A DNA stretch of 32,676 nucleotides from Desulfocapsaceae bacterium (GCA_028697885.1 JAQVER010000045.1:1-32676), one strand, 5' to 3'; shown: positions 6,259-15,444, counted from the first letter of the stretch. The notes: generated from the sequence alone by a model not told the origin. Numbers and translations are program-made.

Positions 6259-8553
6259 ATGATAGAGAATAAAGACGAAAAATTTTCTGAAGCGGATAAC
6301 AGTCTGGTGATCAGAGAAGATGCCCAAAAACATCTTCCCAGTGTTGAGGTTCGAGAGGTAGTTCCTGAACTCCAGGATGAAATTGATCTGCGGGATTATC
6401 TGGATACATTGATTCGCAGGAAAGCAGCAGTTCTGTCAGTAACCCTGATCGTTTTTATCCTGGCTGCATTTTATACCTTTCTGGCAACACCGCAGTTCAA
6501 AGCGAAGGGAATAATCCGAGCTTCGGCTCAGAATTCATCGGTAACCAAATTCGATAATCTTGAGTCAAATGTCATGCAGACGAGAGAGTTTCAGCAAACT
6601 CAGGTGAATCTGCTGCAAAGTAATCAATTGGCAAACAGGGTTATTGACAAGCTTGACCTGACCAATAATCCGGTATTTAATCCTCAAGCCAATGCTGCCA
6701 AAAAAGGCAATCAATCCAGGTCGTTCCTGGACCCCATTAAAAATTTTATTCGAGCGGATCAGGCACAAGATCAGATCAGCGTCTTGCAGGAAGATGCCCA
6801 GAGTCAGCTTTTGGCCTATAATATCCTGGGAGCTTTTCACAAAAGACTTAATGTCGCCCCGGTCAAAAATAGCGAGTTGGTTGAGATTACATTTGAATCG
6901 CCTGATCCGGCCCTGGCTTCCAGTGTCACGAATGCCGCTATGGATGAGTTTATTCAGATGCACATGGACAGCAATCTGGATGCATCCAAGACGGCCAGTA
7001 AGTTTCTGGAGAAGCAGATTAGGGGCGCGCAGATCAAACTTGAGGAATCCGAACTACAGCTCAATGAATTCGCCAGGAAAATAGGTATCGTCTCATTAGA
7101 TCCGGAACATAATCTGGTGATGAAGCAGTTGGAGGAAGTGAACAACGCATTAGCCAAGGCATCTTCCGATAGGATCAGTAAAGAGGCTATGTATAAACAA
7201 AACATGGCCCTTGACGAAAAGTCGCTGGATCAGGTGGTGAACAATGTGCTCATCCAGAGTTTGAAGACTCAATATTCGACACTCGAGGCAGAATACAGGG
7301 ATTTGAGTGTTACCTTCAAGCCGGGCTACCCTAAACTGCAGCAGTTGCAGGCGAAAATGGCTGAGATCTCGTCCCGGATCACCAAGGAAAAACAACAGAT
7401 CATCAACTCCATCAAAAATAATTATGAAACAGCCCTGAAAACCGAACAATATTTAATGGCAAACGCTGAGCTGCAAAAGGGGAAGGCGCTGGAACTAGGA
7501 GAGAAATCAACACAATATAAAATTCTGGAGCGGGAGGTAGATACCAACAAGTCTATTTATCAGAGCCTCCTCCAGCGCTCCAAGGAAATAGAGGCAACGG
7601 TCGGTGCTGCGGTGACCAATATTCAAATCATTGATCGAGCAACGACACCGCTTTTTCCCTTTAAACCGCAAGTGGCCAAGAATCTGCTACTGGCTCTTGT
7701 TCTTGGTCTGATGCTGGGAATAGGAACTGCCTTTACTCTTGAAGCCTTGGACAACACCATAAAAAATCCGGACGAGTTGGCTGATCGTTTCCATATCCCG
7801 GTTCTGGGTCTCATTCCTTATGATAAAGAAGTGAATGAAAAACGTCGGGTAATGGCCATGAAATTCTATTCTGAGCCAAGATCTCCGATTGCCGAAGCCT
7901 TCAGGACAACCATGACCTCCGTGCGCCTCTCTGTTGCTGATAATCCGCCCAAGACAATCCTTGTGACCAGTATTTTGCCGGGAGCCGGTAAGAGTTCCTT
8001 GGCCACGAATACCGCTTTTTCCTATCTGGCAGAAGAGGAAAGGTGTCTGATTATCGATGTTGACCTGAGAAAACCAAGTCTGCATAAAATATTTCAGACA
8101 TCCAGAAAAAAAATGGGTCTGAGCAATGTGTTGAGCGGTATGTCCAAACTTGACGATGTGATCTCGCACACCGAATTTCCCGGTCTCGATTATATCAGCA
8201 GCGGTCCGTTGCCGCCCAATCCGGCAGAGTTGTTGAGCTCTAAACGTATGCGGCAGCTCCTGGCCATCGTCTCACGGCATTACGATCGCATCATTCTTGA
8301 TGGTCCTCCGTACCAGGGCTTTGCAGAGATTCTTGTGCTCTCGCATATGGTTGATGGTGTTATTCTTGTTGCTGTAGAAGGAGAAACTCCCCGCGAAGGT
8401 GTTAAGCATTTCAGAAAAGCCGTAGTCAATGTCGGTGGCCGGATCCTTGGTGCCATCATTAATAAGTCGGGCCGTAAGAAAGGCTTCACCTCATACGGCA
8501 GTTATAAATATTACGCCTATAATTATACGTACGGCGAGGAGAACGCCAAATAA
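6259..8553 (+). CDS. Wzz chain-length determinant fused to BY-kinase (Wzc-like)
   Basis: The 764-residue inner-membrane co-polymerase with tyrosine autokinase activity would control polymer length and couple synthesis to the Wza channel. The Wzz domain begins at DLRDYLDTLIRRK, with membrane segment 1 at about 55-78 and segment 2 at 475-497. A long coiled-coil periplasmic part lies between (KQIRGAQIKLEESELQLNE, then KPGYPKLQQLQAKM). The cytoplasmic kinase has Walker A around 570-581 (ILPGAGKSS), Walker A' at 596-607 (CLIIDVDLRKPS) and Walker B at 677-684 (RIILDGPP). It ends in a seven-tyrosine cluster (Y746-Y758), the expected autophosphorylation site. It follows its probable phosphatase, and the next gene starts 2 bases after the stop. 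The start codon has only AT-rich DNA upstream and no clear Shine-Dalgarno sequence. Confidence 0.94.
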   Translation: MIENKDEKFSEADNSLVIREDAQKHLPSVEVREVVPELQDEIDLRDYLDTLIRRKAAVLSVTLIVFILAAFYTFLATPQFKAKGIIRASAQNSSVTKFDNLESNVMQTREFQQTQVNLLQSNQLANRVIDKLDLTNNPVFNPQANAAKKGNQSRSFLDPIKNFIRADQAQDQISVLQEDAQSQLLAYNILGAFHKRLNVAPVKNSELVEITFESPDPALASSVTNAAMDEFIQMHMDSNLDASKTASKFLEKQIRGAQIKLEESELQLNEFARKIGIVSLDPEHNLVMKQLEEVNNALAKASSDRISKEAMYKQNMALDEKSLDQVVNNVLIQSLKTQYSTLEAEYRDLSVTFKPGYPKLQQLQAKMAEISSRITKEKQQIINSIKNNYETALKTEQYLMANAELQKGKALELGEKSTQYKILEREVDTNKSIYQSLLQRSKEIEATVGAAVTNIQIIDRATTPLFPFKPQVAKNLLLALVLGLMLGIGTAFTLEALDNTIKNPDELADRFHIPVLGLIPYDKEVNEKRRVMAMKFYSEPRSPIAEAFRTTMTSVRLSVADNPPKTILVTSILPGAGKSSLATNTAFSYLAEEERCLIIDVDLRKPSLHKIFQTSRKKMGLSNVLSGMSKLDDVISHTEFPGLDYISSGPLPPNPAELLSSKRMRQLLAIVSRHYDRIILDGPPYQGFAEILVLSHMVDGVILVAVEGETPREGVKHFRKAVVNVGGRILGAIINKSGRKKGFTSYGSYKYYAYNYTYGEENAK

Positions 8554-8555
8554 GC

Positions 8556-9866
8556 GTGTCTGAATATTCCTCATATAAAGGTCACTGGATTTTTCGTGCC
8601 GCCTGTTTTCTTATACTCGTGGGTTTGGCAGTATTACAGCTTTTCATTGCCCGACAGGAACAGACGGAATATACCAGCACGAGCGGTTCTGCGGCTCTTC
8701 TTGAGTCTCTGCGCAGCCCTTATCTGCTTACTTGGCATGCAAAACGTTTTCACCTGCTCGAAGGGAATACGGTACAGGCAGAAGGACTGTTTCAACGGGC
8801 GTTGATCTATAATCCTTTATTCATTCCTGCCTGGCTGGGGCTGGCAGAGTTGTATAATGATCAGGGCAAAAAAACTGAGAGTCAGGCTGTCCTGGAATAT
8901 GTGGATCAACTCAGTAATGATATCCGTCGCTGGCGTTGGGACAAGGCCTTGCTTGCCTATCAGTTGGGCAGGCTTGACATCCTGTCTCGTGATCTTGCTT
9001 ACGTCATAGAAAAGATACCGGGTAAGAGACAGAACGCCTTGAAAATGGCATTTTCACTTTGGGAGGATCCGCAGGAACTTCTTACCAGGATGGGCACACA
9101 GAACATCCTGCATTTATTTAATTATGCGTCACAAACAAAACAGATTGATACAGCCCTGGTGTTTTGGCCATATATTGAAAATATGGGGGTCAGTAACCAT
9201 AAAAAGGCGGTTCTGGCATTTTTAAATTCCCTGATTTCCAATGGGAAAATAGCTCAAGCGACACCAATCTGGAAAAAATATTTTAATGCCAAGACCCTGC
9301 TGTATGATGGCACTTTTCAGGAAGAGCCGATGAATACAGCCTTTGGTTGGCGAGTGGACAAGCCTAAAGGAAGTCTCTGGCGGATTGAAAGTAACCATGA
9401 AAAGGAGACGTTTCAGACCATGCGGCTCCATTTTTCAGGAACCGAGAATATAGCCTTCCATAATCTGTCGCAGATAGTTCCTCTCAAGCCGGCCAAAAAA
9501 TACAGCCTTAGCGGATTGCTGAAAACAAAGAATTTGACCACAGATAAACGTCCCTATCTGGAAGTCGTGGGCTACAAATGCAACATCCCGCCGGCCAAAA
9601 CGGAGATTATGGCCGAGAACCAACCCTGGACCCCGTTTACTCTTGCGTTCAATGTCACTGAAGATTGTGAAGCCGTCCAGGTTCGAGTGCGTCGAGATCC
9701 CAGTAACCATCTTGATAACCTCCTGGCTGGAGATCTCTGGCTTCGTGATCTGAAAATAAAGGATACAGGAGAGAGCTTCTCGATTTTAGATACGAATCTC
9801 AAGCTTCATGATTTGCAGATACGTGAATCAGCGGCGACACATTCTTCTGCAGGAACGAAACCATGA
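8556..9866 (+). CDS. membrane-anchored TPR protein with C-terminal beta-sandwich
   Basis: The protein has 436 residues and starts at GTG 8556, two bases after the kinase stop. One membrane segment lies at about residues 11-30 (IFRAACFLILVGLAVLQLF), so most of the chain should be periplasmic. Residues about 67-120 form one or two TPR-like helix pairs (AEGLFQRALIYNPLFIPAWL, LAELYNDQGKKTESQAVL). Further helical repeats follow to about 250. Residues about 265-410 look like a beta-sandwich of the carbohydrate-binding or galactose-binding type (FGWRVDKPKGSLWRIES, LVPL-like strands, YSLSGLLKTKNL, YLEVVGYKC). It might bind the polymer or scaffold the export machine; this is inference. The stop overlaps the next ATG by four bases (ATGA at 9863), so the two products are probably made together. 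Confidence 0.78.
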   Translation: MSEYSSYKGHWIFRAACFLILVGLAVLQLFIARQEQTEYTSTSGSAALLESLRSPYLLTWHAKRFHLLEGNTVQAEGLFQRALIYNPLFIPAWLGLAELYNDQGKKTESQAVLEYVDQLSNDIRRWRWDKALLAYQLGRLDILSRDLAYVIEKIPGKRQNALKMAFSLWEDPQELLTRMGTQNILHLFNYASQTKQIDTALVFWPYIENMGVSNHKKAVLAFLNSLISNGKIAQATPIWKKYFNAKTLLYDGTFQEEPMNTAFGWRVDKPKGSLWRIESNHEKETFQTMRLHFSGTENIAFHNLSQIVPLKPAKKYSLSGLLKTKNLTTDKRPYLEVVGYKCNIPPAKTEIMAENQPWTPFTLAFNVTEDCEAVQVRVRRDPSNHLDNLLAGDLWLRDLKIKDTGESFSILDTNLKLHDLQIRESAATHSSAGTKP

Positions 9867-11773
9867 TTGCCGGAAAAGACAAGACCAATATCTCACGATT
9901 GCTGAAGCAACTTTCGCGGAATTCTTCTACAGAGAACACCATCGCCTTTGTCGCCGATAATGGCGGCATGCTCCAATCCTGTAAAAAAATTCTGGCTCTT
10001 TGTCGGGAGGGAAAGGAAGAGGCTCTTGAGTGGTTGCAACAAGAATGTGTCGACTCTGGTGTTCAATACCCCTATTTTCTCCAGGAAGTAGGCCGAATTC
10101 TCGAGCTTTTCCAGTCTGATGACCAGGACGATAGTTATGAAATCCTTGGTCTTTCTCCTTCTGCCAGTTTAGCCGAAGTCAAGCATGCGTATCGTAAATT
10201 GACAGTCCAGTATCATCCGGATACGGCCGGAAATACTGATGAAAATAACACGGAAAGATTTGTTGAGATTAACAAAGCCTACCATGCCATAACTAGCACT
10301 AAAAATCAGGAATCGGCTGAGACCATCCCGGTCAGTACCGATCCTTCCTGGCACTATGGAAAGACAGAAAGCGTTGCCTGCAGGATAAACAAAAAAATTA
10401 TATTGTGGATTTTAGCCCTGATCCTGGTTGCAGTGTTAGTCTGCGCCCTGATCGCGCAGATATATTCTCAAAAAGTGATGATTGCCACGCTGCAGAGAAG
10501 TGGCTCCGCATTTGTTCCACCAGATAAAAAGTCTTTAGCTGGTGCTCCGACAGTGGCAATGACCTTTGCCGAAAAGATGAAGGTTGCCGATACCAAAGAA
10601 AAAGATCAACAGGCCGCCAGACAAAAAGAATCTGCACCTGTGCTGGTTACAGAAGAAATCAGTAGTAATCAGCCTGAGCCGGAAATCGCCAAAGTGGTCA
10701 TTCCCGAAGAGCAGGAGAAGAAGGTCGCACTTCCTTCGCAGGAACAGGTACAGGCCCCTGCGGAGGAAACTGGGGGTAAGTCCCCGGTCACTCAACTTGC
10801 TGAGAAAGTAAAAAAGACACCAGCCCCTCAACCTTCTTCGGAAGCTAAGAAAGAATTATCCTCAACGAAAACTATTTCAAAAGCTGGAGAGGAAAAGACT
10901 AAACAAACAGTTGCAACAACGAAAACCACAAAATCTTTAGCGCTGAAGAAAAATGAGCCTGCTGCACACCATGAATCGGTAATGAGTGCAAGTAAGCACA
11001 TAGCCAAGAATACTGAACCAGTCACTGTATCGACAACATACGACACAGTGAAACAAGAGATTGAGGCTCAAATTGTTATAGACACAATACCGGTTAAGGT
11101 TCCTGCAAAGGAAGCTGAGGTTAAGTCTTCAATTACCCAACTTGCCGAGGAAGTAAAAAAGACGCCAACTCCTCAACCTCCTGAAACGAAGGTAGAGAGC
11201 TCCACAACGGAAAACACAAAATCTCCAGTGCTGAAGAAAGATGATTCTTCTGCACAACAGGTGGCGGCGATAGAAAGTAAACACATAGCCAGGCATAAAG
11301 AAAAAGGTGAGCCAACATACGACACAGTGAAACAAGAAATTAAGGCCCGAATTGCTATAGAGCAACCGCCGGTGCAAGAAGCTACTCAGGTTGATCTGTC
11401 TACTGAAGATGACATGCAACAGCGTATTAATACGTTTTTGTCGGGATATTGTCGTACCTATGGAGAAAAAAACTTTGTGGCATTTAGTCGTTTTTTCGAA
11501 CCGAATGCCACAGAGAATGGTGAAGCATTTACCGGGGTCATCGACACCTATACAGATCTGTTCAAAGCCACTCAAAATATCGGACTACAGATCTCTTTGC
11601 TGAAATGGGAGGAGTCCCCAAAAGGTCAGATTGTGTTGAATGGCAAGTTCAAAATCGATCTGGTCTACAAGAATGCAGAATCTGTACATGGCCAGGGTAA
11701 AATTGATTTCCTGCTCACCGACGATAATGGACAATTGCTTGTGCAGAAAATGGATTATACTTTTGATCAGTAA
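9863..11773 (+). CDS. membrane J-domain protein with NTF2-like C-terminal domain
   Basis: The 636-residue protein has an unusual architecture. Residues 1-88 are helical and unassigned. Residues 91-145 are a J domain (YEILGLSPSASLAEVKHAYR) with the HPD motif intact at 118-120, so it should stimulate a DnaK-type ATPase. One membrane segment at 179-202 (IILWILALILVAVLVCALI) puts the J domain in the cytoplasm and the rest in the periplasm. Residues 205-505 are a Lys/Pro/Glu-rich linker with an internal duplication of about 90 residues: KSPVTQLAEKVKKTPAPQP near 306 is echoed by KSSITQLAEEVKKTPTPQP near 421, and TYDTVKQEIEAQIVI by TYDTVKQEIKARIAI. Residues 513-636 resemble an NTF2/SnoaL-like fold (FLSGYCRTYGEKNFVAFSRF). 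It may recruit chaperone to the export complex. The call is firm for the domains and open for the role. Confidence 0.85.
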   Translation: MIAGKDKTNISRLLKQLSRNSSTENTIAFVADNGGMLQSCKKILALCREGKEEALEWLQQECVDSGVQYPYFLQEVGRILELFQSDDQDDSYEILGLSPSASLAEVKHAYRKLTVQYHPDTAGNTDENNTERFVEINKAYHAITSTKNQESAETIPVSTDPSWHYGKTESVACRINKKIILWILALILVAVLVCALIAQIYSQKVMIATLQRSGSAFVPPDKKSLAGAPTVAMTFAEKMKVADTKEKDQQAARQKESAPVLVTEEISSNQPEPEIAKVVIPEEQEKKVALPSQEQVQAPAEETGGKSPVTQLAEKVKKTPAPQPSSEAKKELSSTKTISKAGEEKTKQTVATTKTTKSLALKKNEPAAHHESVMSASKHIAKNTEPVTVSTTYDTVKQEIEAQIVIDTIPVKVPAKEAEVKSSITQLAEEVKKTPTPQPPETKVESSTTENTKSPVLKKDDSSAQQVAAIESKHIARHKEKGEPTYDTVKQEIKARIAIEQPPVQEATQVDLSTEDDMQQRINTFLSGYCRTYGEKNFVAFSRFFEPNATENGEAFTGVIDTYTDLFKATQNIGLQISLLKWEESPKGQIVLNGKFKIDLVYKNAESVHGQGKIDFLLTDDNGQLLVQKMDYTFDQ

Positions 11774-11785
11774 TGTAATGTGGCT

Positions 11786-11834
11786 GTCGGTATCCTCCGT
11801 TTAAGGCAAAGTAGGCCATTCCTGGCCTGCCGAC
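11786..11834. repeat. intergenic hairpin after the J-domain gene
   Basis: GTAGGCCA (11811-11818) and TGGCCTGC (11823-11830) form a stem with one wobble pair, and an outer GTCGG/CCGAC pairing (11786-11790, 11830-11834) is possible. It is followed by A7, G, T5 rather than a clean T run, so it is a weak terminator at best. It abuts repeat copy C. Confidence 0.4.
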
Positions 11835-11874
11835 AAAAAAAGTTTTTCTCAGCGCCTCAGCGTCTCTGCGCGAG
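11835..11874. repeat. palindromic intergenic repeat, copy C (spacer plus right arm)
   Basis: The A-rich spacer end and the right arm CCTCAGCGTCTCTGCGCGAG (11855-11874) match copies A and E. The left arm is absent. It lies 43 bases upstream of the APS kinase start. Confidence 0.8.
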
Positions 11875-11917
11875 ATCAGTTTCACTTAGTAATGTTACAG
11901 AAATATCAGGATAACAA

Positions 11918-12520
11918 ATGACAAACTCCCCGAATGTAGTTCGACATAAGGCCGCGGTTACCCGGCCGCGGCGCGAGACCTTAAACGGTCATAAAAGCGT
12001 CAACCTTTGGTTTACCGGTCTTTCCGGTTCCGGCAAGTCAACCCTGGCCCATGCTGTTGAAGAACGGTTGCACCTGCAGGGCAAAAGAACCTATGTCTTT
12101 GATGGTGATAACGTCAGACACGGGCTGTGTGGTGATCTGGGTTTCAGTATGGAAGATCGAAGTGAAAACCTTCGGAGAATTGCGGAAATGACAAAACTCT
12201 TTCTTGATTCCGGGGTTATCTCACTTACCGCTTTCATCTCACCCCTGGCCGAAGATCGGGCTCGAATCAGAGATATTATCGGCCCCGATGACTTTATTGA
12301 AGTCTACTGTAATTGCCCGTTGGAGATCTGTGAACAACGCGATGTCAAAGGACTCTATAAAATGGCACGCGAAGGTAAGATTAAAAATTACACCGGCGTT
12401 TCCTCCCCCTACGAACCACCGGCCAATCCGGATATTGAACTGAATACCGGAGTGCAGCCCTTGATGGAATGTGTGACTATGATAGTGGACGCTCTTCGTG
12501 CCAGAGGGATTATTTTTTAA
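11918..12520 (+). CDS. cysC: adenylyl-sulfate kinase
   Basis: CysC phosphorylates adenosine 5'-phosphosulfate (APS) with ATP to give PAPS, in the cytoplasm. The 200 residues match a stand-alone enzyme. Walker A GLSGSGKST is at 34-42. The family motifs FDGDNVRHGL and GFSMEDRSENLRRIAEM follow, then ISPLAEDRARIRDIIG and the lid region GLYKMAREGKIKNYTGVSSPYE. ATG 11918 has AGGA six bases upstream. Dissimilatory sulfate reduction uses APS directly, so PAPS is not needed for respiration; an APS kinase inside a polysaccharide locus suggests supply of PAPS for a sulfotransferase, although none is in the window. No cysD, cysN or cysH neighbours are present. Confidence 0.95.
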   Translation: MTNSPNVVRHKAAVTRPRRETLNGHKSVNLWFTGLSGSGKSTLAHAVEERLHLQGKRTYVFDGDNVRHGLCGDLGFSMEDRSENLRRIAEMTKLFLDSGVISLTAFISPLAEDRARIRDIIGPDDFIEVYCNCPLEICEQRDVKGLYKMAREGKIKNYTGVSSPYEPPANPDIELNTGVQPLMECVTMIVDALRARGIIF

Positions 12521-12670
12521 TACGAAAGGAATGAGGGTTGTGTGGGGGTGGCGTCATGTGCGGAATCACCCTTGCCAAAGTCTGACCCTTTAAATTGTGC
12601 CATAATTGAGGAACTGAAGTGAGCCGGTGAGCTAGCGAGTCAAAAACAACATTATCAAGAAGGTTACCTT

Positions 12671-13999
12671 ATGCATTCCGAAACACTGACAACGTTAGCA
12701 GACAAGTTATCCGGTAAATCATTCACTCTGGGGGTGATCGGTCTTGGGTATGTCGGCCTTCCCTTAAGTCTCACATTCTTGCGCAAAGGGATCAAGGTTA
12801 TCGGTTTTGACCTCGATCCGTCGAAAATCGCCAATATTGAGCAGGGGCAGAGTTATATCAAGCACATTCCCTCTGAAGACCTGTCCCGCTTCGTTACCCA
12901 GAAACTATTCGCGGCTACTGCTGACTTTTCTCGGTTAAATGAACCTGATTGCCTCCTGATCTGTGTCCCGACCCCGTTGACTAACAATCGCGAGCCCGAT
13001 CTCAAATACATCGAGTCTACTGGCCGGGCCATTGCTAAGGTTTTACGGCCGGGGCAGTTGATTGTCCTTGAGAGCACCACTTATCCGGGTACCACGGTTG
13101 AAATCCTTCAGCCGTTACTTGAAGAGAGCGGATTAAAGGCCGGGGTGGATTTCGCCCTTGCTTTTTCCCCGGAGCGGGAAGATCCTGGCAACCCTCATTT
13201 CGGTACCGCCAACATTCCTAAAGTCGTAGGCGGCATCAATCCCTCTTCCTCTAATCTTGCCCAAAGCCTTTATGCAGCCGCTATGGACCGGGTGGTGCCG
13301 GTTGCCTCAACACAGGTGGCCGAGATGACCAAGCTGCTTGAGAATATCTTCCGTAGCGTTAATATCGCCTTGGTAAACGAACTGAAGGTGCTTTGTCTAC
13401 GCATGGGTATTGATATTTGGGAGGTTATTGACGCGGCCAGCACCAAGCCTTTCGGCTACATGCCCTTTTACCCCGGTCCTGGTTTGGGCGGCCATTGTAT
13501 TCCCATCGATCCCTTCTACCTTACCTCCAAGGCGCGGGAGTATGATATCCCCACAAAATTCATCGAGTTGGCTGGGGAGATCAACACCTCCATGCCCTAT
13601 TTCGTGGTGCAACGAGTCATGGATGCCTTGAATAATCATGGCAAGGCAATGAAGGGAGCCAAGGTGTTGATCCTCGGTGCAGCATACAAGAAAAATGTGG
13701 ATGATGATCGGGAGTCACCTTCCTATAAATTGATGGAGTTGCTGACCGAACGTGGCGCAGATATTCGCTACAATGATCCGCATATTCCAACCTTACGACC
13801 TGTCCGAAAGTATAATTTCGGCCTCACTAGTACACTGCTTACCGAGGAGAACCTGCGACAGAGTGATTGTGTTTTGATCGTTACTGACCATGATGCTTAT
13901 GACTATGATTTTATTCTTCAGCATGCGTCTCTGATTGTTGATACCAAAAATGTGTTTGCCGACCGTTTGAAATACCCTGGGAAAGTCTATATGGCTTGA
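12671..13999 (+). CDS. wbpA: UDP-N-acetylglucosamine-type 6-dehydrogenase (WbpA-like)
   Basis: This NAD-dependent nucleotide-sugar dehydrogenase oxidises C6 of a UDP-hexosamine (most likely UDP-GlcNAc) to the uronic acid in two steps in the cytoplasm. The 442 residues contain the Rossmann motif VIGLGYVGLPL (G24-x-G-x-x-G29), the central FSPEREDPGN block that I associate with the WbpA branch rather than WecC, and the catalytic loop PGPGLGGHCIPIDPFY with nucleophile C276. The C-terminal UDP-binding domain includes GAAYKKNVDDDRESP and a late VLIVTDHDAYD. A good AAGAAGG lies upstream of ATG 12671. The WecB-type epimerase follows, so an acidic N-acetylated sugar is a likely part of the polymer. 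WecC-type activity on UDP-ManNAc is the alternative. Confidence 0.88.
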   Translation: MHSETLTTLADKLSGKSFTLGVIGLGYVGLPLSLTFLRKGIKVIGFDLDPSKIANIEQGQSYIKHIPSEDLSRFVTQKLFAATADFSRLNEPDCLLICVPTPLTNNREPDLKYIESTGRAIAKVLRPGQLIVLESTTYPGTTVEILQPLLEESGLKAGVDFALAFSPEREDPGNPHFGTANIPKVVGGINPSSSNLAQSLYAAAMDRVVPVASTQVAEMTKLLENIFRSVNIALVNELKVLCLRMGIDIWEVIDAASTKPFGYMPFYPGPGLGGHCIPIDPFYLTSKAREYDIPTKFIELAGEINTSMPYFVVQRVMDALNNHGKAMKGAKVLILGAAYKKNVDDDRESPSYKLMELLTERGADIRYNDPHIPTLRPVRKYNFGLTSTLLTEENLRQSDCVLIVTDHDAYDYDFILQHASLIVDTKNVFADRLKYPGKVYMA

Positions 14000-14130
14000 G
14001 AATAATTAGTAGAGAGGAGAGGGGTATGATGTAAAGCTTCGTTCGTTTACACCTTCTTACCCTGAGGATGAAAGAATATATGAATACTTACCAGCAAGCT
14101 CCAGAAATGGCTTAAGAACAACTGTGGAAT

Positions 14131-15306
14131 ATGAAAAAAATAATGACCATATTCGGCACCAGACCTGAAGCCATCAAAATGGCGTTGGTGATCCAAGAAC
14201 TCAATAAATATCCTCAGCAATTTAAGAGTTTGGTTTGTGTAACTGCCCAGCATCGGCAAATGCTTGACCAAGTACTTGATCTCTTTGAAATTAAGCCGGA
14301 TTATGACCTGAATATAATGAAGCCTGGGCAGGATCTGTTTGATGTAACTTGCAATGTAATGCAAGGGTTGAAAACCGTTTTGGGAAAGGAAAAGCCTGCG
14401 TTGGTCCTTGTTCATGGTGACACGACCACTACCATGGCTGCGTCCCTCTCTGCCTTCTATGCAGGCATCCCCGTGGGGCATGTGGAAGCAGGCCTGCGCA
14501 CAGGAAATAAGCGCGCTCCCTTCCCCGAAGAGATCAACCGCCGCGTTACCAGCTGCGTGGCCGATATCAATTTTGCCCCCACCGAACAAGCCCGGCAGAA
14601 CCTGCTCGACGAAGGCATACCTGATTCCACGATCCATGTTACTGGCAACACCGTCATCGATGCCCTGTTAATGGTCCGGGAAAAATTGACTACTGGCAAG
14701 CTTGGTGACAGTATCGGCCAAGATCTGACCTTCAAATATCCAAGTCTTGCCACTATACTGAAGGCACCGCCCGATTCCTCTAGCCCATTGTCTCTAGCCC
14801 GTCGCTTGATTCTCGTCACTGGTCACCGCCGCGAGAATTTTGGCGAAGGCTTTGAGCACATCTGCCGTGCCCTGAAGGAGATTGCCGAGATCCATACCGA
14901 TGTAGAAATCGTTTACCCGGTCCATTTGAACCCCAACGTACAGGAACCAGTTCACAGGATTCTCTCTGGATGCCCTTCCGTACACCTGATCGAACCGCTG
15001 GATTACCTTCCTTTTGTCTGGCTGTTGGATCGCTCCTACCTGATCATCACCGATTCAGGTGGAGTGCAGGAGGAAGCTCCCTCGTTTGGCAAGCCGGTGC
15101 TGGTCACGCGGGAGACCACAGAGCGACCTGAAGCGGTCCTGTCCGGGACGGTCAGGTTGGTGGGAATGGATCGGCAGCGGATCGTTGCGGAAGCAACAGA
15201 GCTTCTTTGTAACCACAAAGCGTATGACCGGATGGCCCATGCTCATAATCCTTATGGAGATGGATTGGCCGCCAAAAGGATAGCTGATATTCTGCTTGGA
15301 TATTAG
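14131..15306 (+). CDS. wecB: UDP-N-acetylglucosamine 2-epimerase (non-hydrolysing)
   Basis: The enzyme of 391 residues interconverts UDP-GlcNAc and UDP-ManNAc in the cytoplasm. Family motifs are all visible: [13 protein letters not shown] at the start, [31 protein letters not shown], the NTVIDAL block, [14 protein letters not shown], and the C-terminal [20 protein letters not shown] with the following TTERPE. The length is normal. The predicted ManNAc product could be oxidised or used as such by the transferases downstream. A WbpI-like epimerase acting on a UDP-uronic acid is the alternative, given the WbpA-like neighbour. It lies 131 bases downstream of the dehydrogenase and has only a weak Shine-Dalgarno sequence. 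Confidence 0.93.
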   Translation: MKKIMTIFGTRPEAIKMALVIQELNKYPQQFKSLVCVTAQHRQMLDQVLDLFEIKPDYDLNIMKPGQDLFDVTCNVMQGLKTVLGKEKPALVLVHGDTTTTMAASLSAFYAGIPVGHVEAGLRTGNKRAPFPEEINRRVTSCVADINFAPTEQARQNLLDEGIPDSTIHVTGNTVIDALLMVREKLTTGKLGDSIGQDLTFKYPSLATILKAPPDSSSPLSLARRLILVTGHRRENFGEGFEHICRALKEIAEIHTDVEIVYPVHLNPNVQEPVHRILSGCPSVHLIEPLDYLPFVWLLDRSYLIITDSGGVQEEAPSFGKPVLVTRETTERPEAVLSGTVRLVGMDRQRIVAEATELLCNHKAYDRMAHAHNPYGDGLAAKRIADILLGY

Positions 15307-15444
15307 ATGGTTAATCGTTTGTTGACAATGAAAAGAAGTGTCTGGCTCAAACTTTCAAAAAATCGTTTCAGTCGTAATAACGTATCTCAGAACTTTAGGG
15401 GGAAGTAAATCGGTCCCTTGTTAGGACTAGATACTTTAAAAATA

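Noticed and set aside
12575..12600. GTCTGACCCTTT stretch resembling REP/RAYT-associated tags
   Set aside because: It is single copy here and without an inverted partner; too short to call.
14067..14114. 15-codon frame (MKEYMNTYQQAPEMA) before wecB with an upstream GAGG
   Set aside because: Too short and unsupported; a leader peptide role would need conservation that cannot be seen here.
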